Shown one piece after another: positions 8,001 through 17,162 of a stretch of 24,151 nt of DNA (its first letter is position 1; every line of letters begins with the position of its first letter). Source of the stretch: Botryllus schlosseri. Taxonomy: Eukaryota; Chordata; Ascidiacea; Stolidobranchia; Styelidae. The stretch is from positions 1 through 24,151 of the forward strand of contig ATSW01064076.1 of NCBI GenBank assembly GCA_000444245.1, written 5' to 3'. Under the pieces are notes generated by a model. The model searched no databases. It was not told the origin of the DNA and saw nothing but the letters and a program-made list of their open reading frames with translations. The position numbers were made by a program, and so were the translations under genes.

Positions 8001-11000
8001 CCACGATATGGCAAGCGGTCAAGAATAGAAAGGTAATAACGATGACTGGAGCCCGGCCGAATTCGGATTTTTCAACTGATACCGATAAAACTGATTACCG
8101 TCACCGATAACCAGGGCTGTAATGACTCGAGTCATGACTCGACTGTAGTCCAACTTGAGTCTAGATTTTTTGGTGACTTAATTTGACTCGAGACATTGTG
8201 CATGACTCAAACCAAGTCATATGACCCGAGACTAGGACGGCCAAGACAGACATTTCATTGTAACTTGGAAGAATAGTAAAGTCACCGCCATATTGGTATC
8301 TGGTCTATCAGTTCTGATTCTTGGAAAATAGGGCCAGAACTGTTGAGAGTGAGGAAAATTGCTATATTATGAATGCAAGCCATTCTATATCACTCGAGCA
8401 GAGTTGAAAAAAGTGGGTTGAACTGAACACTGAACTAGACACGGGTCAAATCACTGTGACTCGGACTCAACCAGGCGCGTAGCTAGGGGGGGTTTCAGGG
8501 GGGGCCGAAACCCCCTCCTTTAGAAACGCGAAACCCCCTTCTTTAACGCGAAACCTTGCTCTTTTTAAATGACCGCTCTGACGCTAATACTCGGTTGCAA
8601 TTCAATAAGTCGTATTATCAGTATTGCGCGCGGCGAATTAACGAAAGGCATGTTGCTAATTAGCCAGATTTTTCCGTGCGCATTGCACTGCACAATGTAA
8701 CGCGACACCGCGACACCGCGACACCGCTGAGATGATTGGCGAAATCGGGTCATTCATTGTCGCGCGTTCGGAAATCATTGCTAGCCTGATTTACCGCGTC
8801 TCCGACAAGCGTAATTCCGCTGGCTTGAATAATCACATCTGCAATAGGCCCTGTGCGAACGATATCGTCACTGGCCTACACAATCGCATCTGCTATAGGC
8901 CTAGTACTAAAGATATTGCTAGCCTAACTACCGCGTCTTGGGCCTACCATGCTTTGGCTCCTATTTCTCGATGGCTTAGATAAAATGCTATTAAGTATAA
9001 GCTGATTAGCGATTGTGATTGAAAATTGACAACTCGTAACTGAATGACATTGAATGTCCGCAATCATGTTCGGCGCGTGCGTACATGCGTAATTGATTTC
9101 CACTAGTCTTCCGTTATAGTCCAGTAGGCTTGAGTTATAAGAGGTAAAGGTTTGAATCACCTGAAATCGGCGTCATTATAGCACATATTCCATAAAAACT
9201 CGTACAATTTTACTTGCGCAAATCATCGCCGAGGCTACGTAAGACGCAAGACGCATTGATGAGCGGGCGTATTTAACTGTTCACGACAGATCAGGGTGTC
9301 GCTAATTAACAGCACTTCCGGACTCGTAGACAAGCTTATCATACGCCTATAATCGCCAACACGGGGATGTTGTATAATCGTTATTTACGCATCGCATGTA
9401 CTTAACCCTAATGAATCGACGCTACGTCACTAAATTCGGAAAAAATCGAAACCCCCTCTTTTATTTCAAACCCCCCCGCTTATGTTTCGGCTGGCTACGC
9501 GCCTGGACTCAACCCTCTACACACTGACTTGGACTCGGGTGTGAATGGAAAAGGACTCGACTTGACTCGAGTTGAAACTATAGTGATGAGTAGGGCTGGG
9601 CAAAATCGAGTACCTGAGTGATTCGATTCTGAATCACGTAATATGCTTCGAGTCGAGTCGAGTATTCGAGTATCACTCATTATGACGTCACAACAGGATC
9701 CAAAGTCCAAATATGAACCTTTTATGACACCACAAAGAACGTAATGCCTGTTATCCATCACAATAAAGATACTTTGGTATTTTTTCGATCATAACGATTT
9801 CATTGCACTTCTTAACAATTTTGTTGGATGATAATGACTTCGGAAATGTGTTATTTCCAGTAACGTTCGTAGCTATAAACTGTGCCTGGTAGGCTCAAAC
9901 ACGGCCAATAAAGGTTTCACGGCTTCCTCGGTGGAAAATAGTATCAAAACTATAATTCTCGTCAGTAAATTAACTTTCAGTTGCGAGGACCGTATAATTT
10001 CAGTACTCGAAAAAATGGTATTTTACTACTCGACTCGAATCATTCAAATTACTACTCGATTCAGATTCGAGTACTCGAATCATTTTGCCCAGCCCTAGTG
10101 ATGATTTTGACTTGTGTGACTTGGTTACAACCCTGTTCGACACATGCTGTATGATTTATTCAAGTCTCGTGTAACAGGACTGATATTTGAAAAAAATTGG
10201 CCAATAAACTGTCCATAATCTGTTTGAATAAGCATGTTTAGAGTGAGAAAAATGAGTATGTTATGAATCCGAGCCTTATCACCCAAGACTTTCGCAGAAG
10301 TGAGTTGAATCTGACTTGAACTGGATACTAAACAGTAAACATTATGACTTGAACTCAGACTCGAGTCTTAACACTATGACTCGAACTGTTGCTCCCTGAC
10401 TTGAACTCGAACTTGACTCGACTGTGGTGAATTAAAAATGACTCGACTTGACTCGAACCAAAACTATTCAAGTAAGATTGTGACTCGGAACCTTATGACT
10501 TGGTTACAACCAGAGGTGGTCAAAGTAGTCACCGTCGCTACTCGAGTAGAAGTAGAAGTAATGCTGTAATTTCTACTCAAGTAGAAGTAGGAATGGTGGT
10601 TCACAAGTAAGTAGGTATTCTACGCTTATTTTTGTCTACAAAACCGTCAAGTACAAGTAGAATTAGTCTAAAATCATAACTACTTAAAAGTAGTGTGAGT
10701 AGGCAAAATCTACTTCAAGTTCTTCTAAAAGTAGAAGTCTTACAACCAAAACATATTCAGCCAATATTCATAAGATATGGCATCCAGCTTAAGGCCAATT
10801 TCCAAAACTTCAGAGCGTATATTTAAACAGTTTTACAGCCATTGATATGCTTGGACAATGGACGTGAAATAAACTAGAACGGCTGCATCTGAACACTTGT
10901 AATCTACAAGAAAAATATGAATATTCCTAGTCTATCAGTCGCAGATAATAGTTCTCTGACTTCTTGCTACCATGTTGTGACGTCACAAAAATCTCCAGGA

Positions 11001-14000
11001 TTGTGTAACCAAGTCACAAAGCTCCGAGTCACAAGTCAATCTCACTTTTATAGTTTTGACTCGAGTCAAGTCGAGTCATTTTCAATTCACCACCGAGTCC
11101 AAGTCATCGGGCAGAGGTTCGAGTCCGAGTCATGGTATTATGACTCGAGTCCAAGTCATTGTTTTGACTGCTCAATTTCCAGTTAAAGTCTTGTTGAACC
11201 CACTTTTAATACTCTGTTTGGTGATAACCAATTGTTCGCATTTATAATATACTAATTTTCCTCACTTTTAACAGTTTTTGGTCGCATTTTCAAGTACCAG
11301 TACCAATAGAAGAAATCCCAATAGTGTGGTTACTTAACTATTCTTAGAAATTACAATGAAATGTCGGTCTTGGCCGGCTGATTCTCGAGTCATATGACTT
11401 GATTCGAGTCATGCGCAATGACTCTAGTCAAAGTCGAGTCGATACACAGATTGACTCGAGTCGAGTCATTTCCGTATTTTGAGAAAATGACTCGAGTCAT
11501 CACAACACTGAAAATATCCAATATTTTTTTGCTCTAATGACCAATACTGACATCGTGTTTCAGCTATCCATGCCCCGAAAGCCACGACTCGATGAAAAAC
11601 TTCTTCATTTCCAAGAACACGCTTCCTGTGCGATCATCGACAAAGTCCGAAACGAGGGGTGGAGTCAGTGGAATCTCGAGGGTAAGTCTGAGTCGTGTGC
11701 TCTACAATAGCGCAGTTTCAACCAGATCTGGCTATTTCCAAGATATATCTAAACTAACAGGAAGGTATAGGATAAATAGTATTGAGATTTGTACTAACTT
11801 CTGGATTTTCAATATACACAACTAGCGCTACTCATTTTACAAAGCTCGCAACCAGAACCAAAGAACTAACAACCTTTAAAAATGCGCAACCAGCTAATAA
11901 CTAGGGGAAAGTTTTTGCAACTTTGCAACTTTTTTTTACAGCTTCCGACAGCTTCCTAGATACTAAGAATCTATGTACTATGATGTTTTAAGCTGTTTGG
12001 AGGGATTTTATAGTGCAACTTTTCTTTGATTTGTATAACAAAGAGCTATATGATGGGTTACCTTCATCTCACTGTTATCTATGACACAATGGCTTGTAAG
12101 CAAGAAGTTCCACTAGCCCTGTCAAGCACGACCGTGCCCGAACAATATGTAAATAGATTGCTTTATTAATTCTGTCGTTTAAATTTGAAATAGTTTCTCA
12201 TTTCACGAACGCCCAGGCGAGACCGCTGAAAATTACATTTTCACTGGGTCACCTTTTTCAGTGTATTGATTTTGTTAAAGTCACGAAGAGTGCGTTTTTC
12301 TGTAATGCCTTGGGTCAGCTTTGCAGACCTAGGGGTTTTGGGGTGTGTTATTCGACTTGTTTTAATAGGAGGTGGTTATCGCTATGCTGTTTGACTTGTT
12401 TGGGAAAAATTACGTAATTTTCTTGCTGTTTGCCGGAAAAAATGTAATTTTTGGCGATTTCGTCTGACTGTTAAATGGTGAAGTAACAAATTTGACAGCC
12501 CTGCAGGAACTAAGTTATACAAAGGAACCTTTCGAGTATCTCGTACCCTAAGAATTCAACAAAAATTATAAATGCAACTTTTTACTTCAACTTTTTTTGA
12601 AAAATAAATGCAACTTTCTTGCGATTTTAGTGCAACAAAAACTTTCCCTACTAATAACTGATACAATACGAATTACTGAATCACGAATGAGCTACAGTAA
12701 GTAACATTGGAGATGGAGTCGGCGTTTCAAAAGGATGGGGTTTCAAGTTTGAAGCTTGATGTGTTTTGACCCATAAAATTGCTGCAAGAACATCACACAA
12801 CAGAATATTCTCGATTTCAACTAGAAATCAACTTGAATGTGCAACTAGAACTAGAAATACTCAAAAAACAGTAGCTAGCCAACCATCAACTTACTAAATT
12901 GGTAGTTAGTACAAGTCTGACGACTAACTTTCCATGCCAATAAGCAGCCTATTGGACAGACTTGTACAAGCTACCAATCAACCAACAACTGTTTTGGAGT
13001 AGTTCTAGTCTAAGTTGCGGGTTTTCAAAAATGATTAGTCCTAGTTCTAGTTGCGAATTTAAAAAAGTGATTAGTTCTGGTTACATTTCTAATTGCATAT
13101 TTTGAAAAGCGAGTAGCTCTAGTTCTAGTTGCTGGTTTTAAAAGTGAGTAGTTCCAGTTTTAGTTGCTGGTTTTGAAAAATGATTAGCTTTAATTCTGGT
13201 TGCGGATTTTAAAAAGTGATTAATTCTGGTTATATTTCTAATGGCATATTTTGAAAAGCGAGTAGTTCTAGTTCAAGTTGTGGTTTTGAAAAAGTGAGTA
13301 GTTCTAATTCTAGTTTTAGTTGCGGGTTTTCAAAAATGATTAGCTCTAGTTCTGGTTGCGGATTTTAAAAAGTGATGGTTCTAGTTCTACATTTATTTGT
13401 GGGTTTGAAAAGTGATTAGTTCTGATTCAAGATGGAGGTTTTAAAAAGCGATTAGTTCTGGTTCCAGTTTTAGTTGCAGGTTTTGCGAAGTGAGTAGTTC
13501 TAATTCCAGTTGCTCATTTTGAGAATCCTGTAGTTTGTACAAGACCGATGCTGTGCACCGGCGGTTCTTAGTTATTGACTGATATTTTGAAACCATCGAC
13601 GTCAGGCGGCCTGGCGCAGTTCATCAGCGCTTTGGAGCGAGGATGCCAGCAACATGAAGTGAAGATCTTGAAAAACACGGAAGCCGATCGTTTGTTTGTG
13701 CATGAAGATGGAACGATCTCTGTGACTTGCCAGACTGTAGGTAATTTTAGTTCCGCAATTCAAAGATATGTCTTCTGGTTGACTGGTCCTACTTGCAAGT
13801 TTTGATTCTAGTTCTAGTGGCGGTTTTTGAAAAAGGGGTAGTTCCTGTTCTAGTTGAGGGTTTTTAAAATTGAGTTGTTCTGGTTTCGGATTTTTGAGAT
13901 TGACTGGTTCCTCTTCTAGTTGAGAGTTCTTAAAATTAAGTAGTTCTTGTTCTAGTTGTGTATTTTGAAGAGTGAGTAGTACTTAGGGTTACCATACGCC

Positions 14001-16790
14001 CTCTTTTGAGAGGATTTGTCCTCTATTTTGAGTTTTTTGAAAGTGTCCTCGGAGGATGCCCAAATGTCCTCTTTTTTGAGAATTTTGGTTAAATATAGGG
14101 CAAAATTCGACTGAGATGCAGTAAATCAGCACTGAAGTAATGCTCCGGCGGCTTTTTTTTTCAGTCAACCGACCACGAAGTCTGGAAAATTTACCCGTTT
14201 TGAAAAAGTGTCCTCTTTTCAGATTTCCAAAATATGGTAACCCTAGTAGTACTAGCCCTACTCACAAATGCAGTTAAAAAGTTTGCAATAACCAGTTCGA
14301 TCAAGAAGAACATTGTGAGAGAACAATAACCGCGGATCACGTCATCTCCACGATTCCAGCCGCCTGTCTCGGTCAGTTGGTGGCTGACAACGACCCGAAA
14401 TCTACCAAGCAAGAATATCTCAATGAAATTTCTCAAAAACTCACAAAGATGGACACTGTCAATGTTGGGATGGTGAATCTCCAATATGAAGGTGGTTTCA
14501 CTTGTGTCTGAATTTTCATTTACCTCTCCATGTTCGGAAATGATTTGATGTAAAGTGAACTTGATTTTTGTTGTATTTCTCTGTCATTCTAATTCTAATC
14601 TAATTCGCAAAAAAAAAACTAGCTATCATTCTAATTCTGATCTAATTAGCAAAAGGTAGAATTTTTGTAGTTATTTAACTCTGCGGGAAAGTTAGCATGT
14701 TCGAAGCCTTTGAAATATTGCTATATTTTGCAGGACCTCCGAACTACGTTCTACCTGAACTGGGATTCGGGCATCTTGTGCCATCGTGTGTGGAGTCAAA
14801 GGTACTGGGTATCGTGTATGATTCGTGCGTGTTTCCGGAACATGACAGGTTAGCAGAGAAGACTGAAATGTGTTGAATCATGCTGCAAAGTCACGAAATA
14901 TCCCATAAATTACCGAAATATGACCTCCGCATCAAAAATTTTGTGAAATACTTCACAATCGAGGTGTATAATAGTAGGAATCATCAGTCAGGGTCGTAAT
15001 GACTCGATTGCAATTTTTTAGTGTCTCGAATCATTTTCTTAAATATGAAACTTTGTGTATTGACTCGACTTGTACTCGAGTCATTGCTAACTCGACGAAT
15101 TGATTTGACTCTAGTTCTGAAGGTTTTGCACACTTATAGTCCTTAAGTGGACTGCTTATATTTGACAGTTATGGTGTTTTAGGCAAAAGTATGGCAAGGC
15201 TTTAATACTTTCTCTGAACTTCCTTGGATATCACTGCTTGTACTTTTACATGAGTATAAATGTACGCCGTTACATCTAATTGAGTAGCAACCCTGTACCG
15301 AATATTACCAACATTTTTTGTTTACATTTATACGTTTACCATTCCTGATCTAAAACGCATTTACATTGCCACAAATTCTCATTGCTGCAATAGAGTTGCG
15401 AGTTGTGGGTAGTTCTAGTTCTAGTTACCAGGTTTGAGTAGTTCTAGTTCCGGTTGCGTATTTTGAAAATGGAGTAGTTTGCACAACAGGAGTGATAATT
15501 TGCTTTGAAGTATTGTCTTGACTTTTGATTGGAATGTGCCCGGAATTAGTAGCATTTTTTATTTTCATCGCATTGCATTTACAATTGTACCGTGCCTGAA
15601 CTGAAAGGCTATTATTTTATCACAAATTTATGAAGCAGAAAAGATGCCAATCAAGACAATATATGTTTCTGCACTCCCGTGTTATATCTGTGATTTTGTC
15701 TGCAGTAAAGAAGACTTGCCATCCACCAGAATAACTTGCATGATGGGCGGATCGTGGTTTAATGATTTGTTCGGTGATCCAGAACACGTGAGAGGTCACG
15801 ATTTCGAGCAGGCCGCGTTAGAAAGTGTTTCGGAGCAACTTGGCATACGAGACGAACCCATGAACGTGATTGCAAACTTACACAGAAACTGCATTCCGAC
15901 GTACAGGTATGTTTTCAAAGCTAGAGCGAAATATCGGTAATCTGATTTGTGAAATGTTTCTAGGCTCTCATTTGAACTCTAATGAAAATTCTGGTTTTCG
16001 TGAACATGCTCCAGGAGGACTGTATCGTGCGAAACTAACCAAGCTTGCTGTACAGACATTTGCCATTCTCTTGCTTCTGAGATTCAAATATGATTTGATA
16101 TGAACTGAACTTGCGTTTTGCGAACTCAATGGTTCCAAGTGTAATGAAAATTGAAAAAAACTGCAGCTATAATACAAGTCTGACTTAGAATTTACTGTGC
16201 AGTTGTAATTCTAATCTAATTTGGAAAACCTGAAAACATTCTAGTTGTCCAACTCTGACACCGAGTAGTGAATTTGAAAAGCGATTTTTTTCAATGAATC
16301 CGACGTTTTCTACACTAATAACTTTGCTTCTGTGGGCTGAACTTGAGCCAAATTAGATGTACATCGGTTTTTGGGCAACCTTACAACATTGAATGAAATT
16401 TAGTTCATATGAAATCAGAGTTGGTCTCATAAGCACGAGGATGGCAAATGTCTGTACAGCAAGCTTGGCATTTACAGGAAAACCAGAAATGAGATGACTC
16501 CATTTCGCTTTAATTAGACAATCAGAACTATCTAGTTGTCCAAGTGACCCACCAAGTGATCGTTCTAGTTTGCAAAGAGGATTTTTTCATTTGCCATTCA
16601 CTAATGCAGCTAGTGTACATGCAGGGTGGGCCACACAGATGTGGTCGAGAATATGGAAGACACGCTACGGGAGCATTCGATCAATCTTCACCTGGGCGGC
16701 ATGTCCTACTGGGGCGTCAGCGTCAACGATTGCATCTACAACAGCAGATACATTGCCGATCATATATCTAACAAAATACTATCCGAATAA
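5030..16790 (+). CDS. PPOX: Protoporphyrinogen oxidase (ten coding exons)
   Basis: Exons: 5030-5186, 6185-6288, 6941-7093, 7862-8032, 11564-11681, 13606-13736, 14296-14491, 14734-14848, 15706-15906, 16625-16790. All junctions are GT-AG with matching phases; the sum is 1512 nt, 503 aa (human 477). The enzyme uses FAD and O2 to oxidise protoporphyrinogen IX to protoporphyrin IX, the penultimate step of heme synthesis, at the outer face of the mitochondrial inner membrane. Seen: the FAD dinucleotide motif [13 protein letters not shown] (residues 5-17), LGGWVQS (41-47), [10 protein letters not shown] (54-63, with R60 at the position of human R59, a variegate porphyria site), [10 protein letters not shown] (exon 4), [11 protein letters not shown] (227-237), NLQYEG (339-344), GFGHLVPS (354-361), LGIVYDS (368-374), [17 protein letters not shown], and the C-terminal FAD motif [11 protein letters not shown] (476-486). 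The start follows the acceptor at 5024 and matches the family N-terminus, without a cleavable presequence, as is usual. Introns run from 242 to 3531 bp and are mostly transposons. The linker between exons 4 and 5 is weakly conserved, so a missed micro-exon there cannot be excluded. Confidence 0.97.
5208..6143. mobile_element. hAT family 5 non-autonomous element filling PPOX intron 1
   Basis: The left end is CTGGGGTTCCCAACCTGGGG and the right end is GAGGTTGGGAACCCCTG, an inverted pair. The flanks TTCTACGG (5200-5207) and TTCTACGA (6144-6151) are an 8-bp TSD with one difference. The 936-bp element occupies nearly all of the 998-bp intron; without it and one TSD the intron would be 54 bp. It contains no coding frame of note. 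Internal words (AACGATGCATAGCAAATTTGG, GCTAGTTGATAAAAT) recur at 1840-2060. Confidence 0.88.
6467..6704. mobile_element. Repeat D element with ~45-bp inverted ends (MITE-like)
   Basis: The left end TTCAATATACAATTGAATAA continues as CATATTGATATTGAAATGAACCC. The right end, read on the other strand, begins TTCAATATACAATTGAATGA and continues TATATTCATATTGAAATAAACCC. The arms pair over about 45 bp and the core contains CAGCTGACACTGGGTAGCAACTAGT. I could not fix a target-site duplication, so the superfamily is open. A further partial D segment runs from about 6800 to 6895 (GGGTTATTTCAATATGAATG), 40 bp from PPOX exon 3. Other partial copies: 2505-2600, 4725-4960, 21128-21250, 22240-22324. Confidence 0.7.
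7168..7330. mobile_element. hAT family 2 fragment in PPOX intron 3
   Basis: GTCATTTCCAGTAACGCGTGTAGCTTT and GTAGAAAATAGTATCGAAAC (each with short spacers) align with the right half of the element at 9591-10097 (TTATTTCCAGTAACGTTCGTAGC, GTGGAAAATAGTATCAAAAC). No termini are preserved. Confidence 0.6.
7550..7815. repeat. Interspersed repeat E abutting PPOX exon 4
   Basis: It contains CAAGCTTGCTGTACAGAAAT, ATGATTTGATATAAACTG, TTGTTGTATTTCTTTC, a CTAATTTGGAAAA word, and an end reading CGTTGTCCAGCTCTGAT. These match the order in the copies at 4136 and 15935. It ends about 46 bp before the exon 4 acceptor. Confidence 0.6.
8472..9505 (+). mobile_element. hAT family 1 non-autonomous element, complete
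   Basis: The termini CAGGCGCGTAGCTAGG and GGCTGGCTACGCGCCTG are inverted, and the element is flanked by a perfect 8-bp TSD, GACTCAAC (8464-8471 and 9506-9513), the hAT signature. Length is 1034 bp. Poly-G/poly-C tracts lie just inside each end (GGGGGGG near the left, CCCCCCC near the right). A GCGACACC triplet repeat lies near 8702-8727. No transposase is encoded. The perfect duplication suggests this is one of the younger insertions in the window; it sits inside family 3 sequence in PPOX intron 4. Confidence 0.95.
9591..10097 (+). mobile_element. hAT family 2 non-autonomous element, complete
   Basis: The termini TAGGGCTGGGCAAAAT and ATTTTGCCCAGCCCTA are perfect 16-bp inverted repeats, extended by imperfect CGAGTACT-type repeats. 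The flanks GTGATGAG (9583-9590) and GTGATGAT (10098-10105) form an 8-bp TSD with one difference. Length is 507 bp, with no coding capacity. It is inserted in the same family 3 element as 8472-9505. Confidence 0.93.
10136..10510 (+). mobile_element. Second family 3 copy, left-truncated
   Basis: Its right part (GACTTGAACTCAGACTCGAG, TGACTCGACTTGACTCGAAC) ends in TATGACTTGGTTACAACC, the same terminus as the neighbour ending at 10135. An AATCTGTTTGAATAAGCATG block is also shared with 16890-16930. The CAG start is absent, so it is tandem and truncated relative to the preceding copy. Confidence 0.65.
10511..10738. mobile_element. hAT family 7 (CAGAGGTGGTCAAAG) element, right end uncertain
   Basis: It starts CAGAGGTGGTCAAAGTAGTC, a hAT-type terminus, followed by CTCGAGTAGAAGTAGAAGT and a body rich in AAGTAGAAGTAG. 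The bases before it (GTTACAAC, 10503-10510) match CTTACAAC (10739-10746) at seven of eight positions, a possible TSD. A matching CCACCTCTG terminus on the right is not present, so the right boundary is an inference. Confidence 0.5.
10996..11510 (-). mobile_element. hAT family 3 non-autonomous element, complete and uninterrupted
   Basis: The ends are CAGGATTGTGTAACCAAG and GAGTCATCACAACACTG. The flanks AAAATCTC (10988-10995) and AAAATATC (11511-11518) are an 8-bp TSD with one difference. Length is 515 bp; orientation is opposite to 8112-10135. Both terminal regions consist of clustered GACTCGAGTC and its variants, so the ends can fold back extensively. This copy defines the family boundaries used elsewhere here. 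It stops 53 bp before PPOX exon 5. Confidence 0.9.
11902..12650. mobile_element. hAT family 6 non-autonomous element, complete
   Basis: The ends TAGGGGAAAGTTTTTGCAAC and GTGCAACAAAAACTTTCCCTA are inverted repeats. The flanks CTAATAAC (11894-11901) and CTAATAAC (12651-12658) are a perfect 8-bp TSD. Length is 749 bp. GCAACTTT words recur near both ends. No reading frame of note is present. It is inserted in reverse-oriented minisatellite sequence in PPOX intron 5. Confidence 0.93.
12845..13550. repeat. Degenerate ~45-bp minisatellite with an inverted head, PPOX intron 5
   Basis: From about 13000 to 13550 the unit (AGTTCTAGTTGCGGGTTTTG then AAAAGTGAGT or AAAATGATT) recurs more than ten times with substitutions. 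Before it, 12845-12885 carries the unit in reverse (CAACTAGAACTAGAAATACTC), as does 11836-11893. TTGGTAGTTAGTACAAGTCTG (12899-12919) pairs with CAGACTTGTACAAGCTACCAA (12957-12977), making a long interrupted hairpin. It ends AGTTTGTACAAGACCG, about 45 bp before exon 6. Confidence 0.75.
13796..13983 (+). repeat. Same minisatellite resuming after PPOX exon 6
   Basis: GATTCTAGTTCTAGTGGCGG, AAAGGGGTAGTTCCTGTTCT, GAGAGTTCTTAAAATTAAGT and AGTTCTTGTTCTAGTTGTG continue the array seen before exon 6 in the same orientation. It is interrupted at 13984 by a family 4 hAT element. Confidence 0.7.
13984..14245. mobile_element. hAT family 4 non-autonomous element, complete
   Basis: The ends TAGGGTTACCATACG and AATATGGTAACCCTA are inverted. 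The flanks GTAGTACT (13976-13983 and 14246-14253) are a perfect 8-bp TSD. Length is 262 bp. The interior carries several GTCCTCTTTTGAGA words and a CAGTCAACCGACCACGAAG block shared in spirit with 17163-17484. It lies in PPOX intron 6, 50 bp before exon 7. Confidence 0.95.
14515..14700. repeat. Interspersed repeat E, partial copy abutting PPOX exon 8
   Basis: ATGATTTGATGTAAAGTGAAC, TTGTTGTATTTCTCTG, and CTAATCTAATTCGCAAAA with an ACTAGCTATCATTCTAATTC spacer match the other E copies. It ends about 35 bp before the exon 8 acceptor. Confidence 0.55.
14989..15295 (+). mobile_element. hAT family 3 relative in PPOX intron 8
   Basis: It starts CAGGGTCGTAATGACTCG and ends TGAGTAGCAACCCTG, an inverted CAGGGT/ACCCTG pair. 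The left third has the family 3 TGACTCGA words. The right third (TTTTACATGAGTATAAATG) does not match other copies. The flanks TCATCAGT and TACCGAAT do not match, so it may be a recombinant or rearranged element. Confidence 0.55.
15385..15490 (+). repeat. Short minisatellite block in PPOX intron 8
   Basis: GTAGTTCTAGTTCTAGTTACC, GAGTAGTTCTAGTTCCGG and TTGCGTATTTTGAAAATGG form about two units of the repeat in intron 5, ending in the same AGTAGTTTGCACAA exit sequence. Confidence 0.6.
15935..16545. repeat. Repeat E in both orientations filling PPOX intron 9
   Basis: The forward copy at about 15935-16260 carries GTGAAATGTTTCTAGGCTCTC, CAAGCTTGCTGTACAGACAT, ATGATTTGATATGAACTG and the end CATTCTAGTTGTCCAACTC. 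A reverse copy of its middle follows at about 16430-16500 (AATGTCTGTACAGCAAGCTTG). The inverted pair is about 500 bp apart. 16270-16345 between them (AATAACTTTGCTTCTGTGGG) is of uncertain origin. Confidence 0.6.
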
Positions 16791-16791
16791 A
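16786..16791 (+). terminator. PPOX poly(A) signal overlapping the stop codon
   Basis: The last codons read GAA TAA followed by A, so AATAAA (16786-16791) contains the stop TAA (16788-16790). If used, cleavage would fall some 10-30 bases later, near the CAG that opens a family 3 element at 16808, giving an extremely short 3'UTR. A second AATAAA lies inside that element near 16919. Confidence 0.55.
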
Positions 16792-17162
16792 TATTTATCA
16801 TGCTACACAGGTGTTGTAATGACTCGACTTGCAAATTCTCGATGACTCAACAATCAACATGTACTCAAGTCATTGCGCATGACTCAAGAGAAATCCGGCC
16901 AGAACCTGTCTTCTGTTTGAATAAACCTGCTAAGGGGTGGTCTTGGTACTCAAGAAGTAGAAGTAACGACATCAGTTTCACTCAAGTCTAAGTCGTGCTT
17001 TTTCCAAGTAAGTAAAAAATCACGTACCGTATCCAAAGCTGAAAAGTCTAGACACACCCTCTCGAGCAAGGGAGTATGTAATGAAGGCGATGGATTTCTC
17101 ACAATAATGAGTTGACATTAAGGTTACCATATTATGCAAACGGGGAAGGAGGACGCTTCTAC

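Larger units (their letters stand above)
8112..10135 (+). mobile_element. hAT family 3 element interrupted by two other hAT elements
   Basis: The left end is CAGGGCTGTAATGACTCGAG and the right end is GTGACTTGGTTACAACCCTG, whose complement starts CAGGGTTGTAACCAAGTCAC. After removing 8472-9505 and 9591-10097, with one copy of each TSD, about 467 bp remain, near the 515 bp of the uninterrupted copy at 10996-11510, which lies in the opposite orientation. The body is full of GACTCGAGTC words. The element's own flanks (CCGATAAC and TTCGACAC) do not match, suggesting that it is old or that its right flank was replaced by the next family 3 segment. Confidence 0.8.

Noticed and set aside
9495-9761. 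88-codon minus-strand frame in PPOX intron 4
   Set aside because: Spans the junction of three transposons and encodes no recognisable protein.
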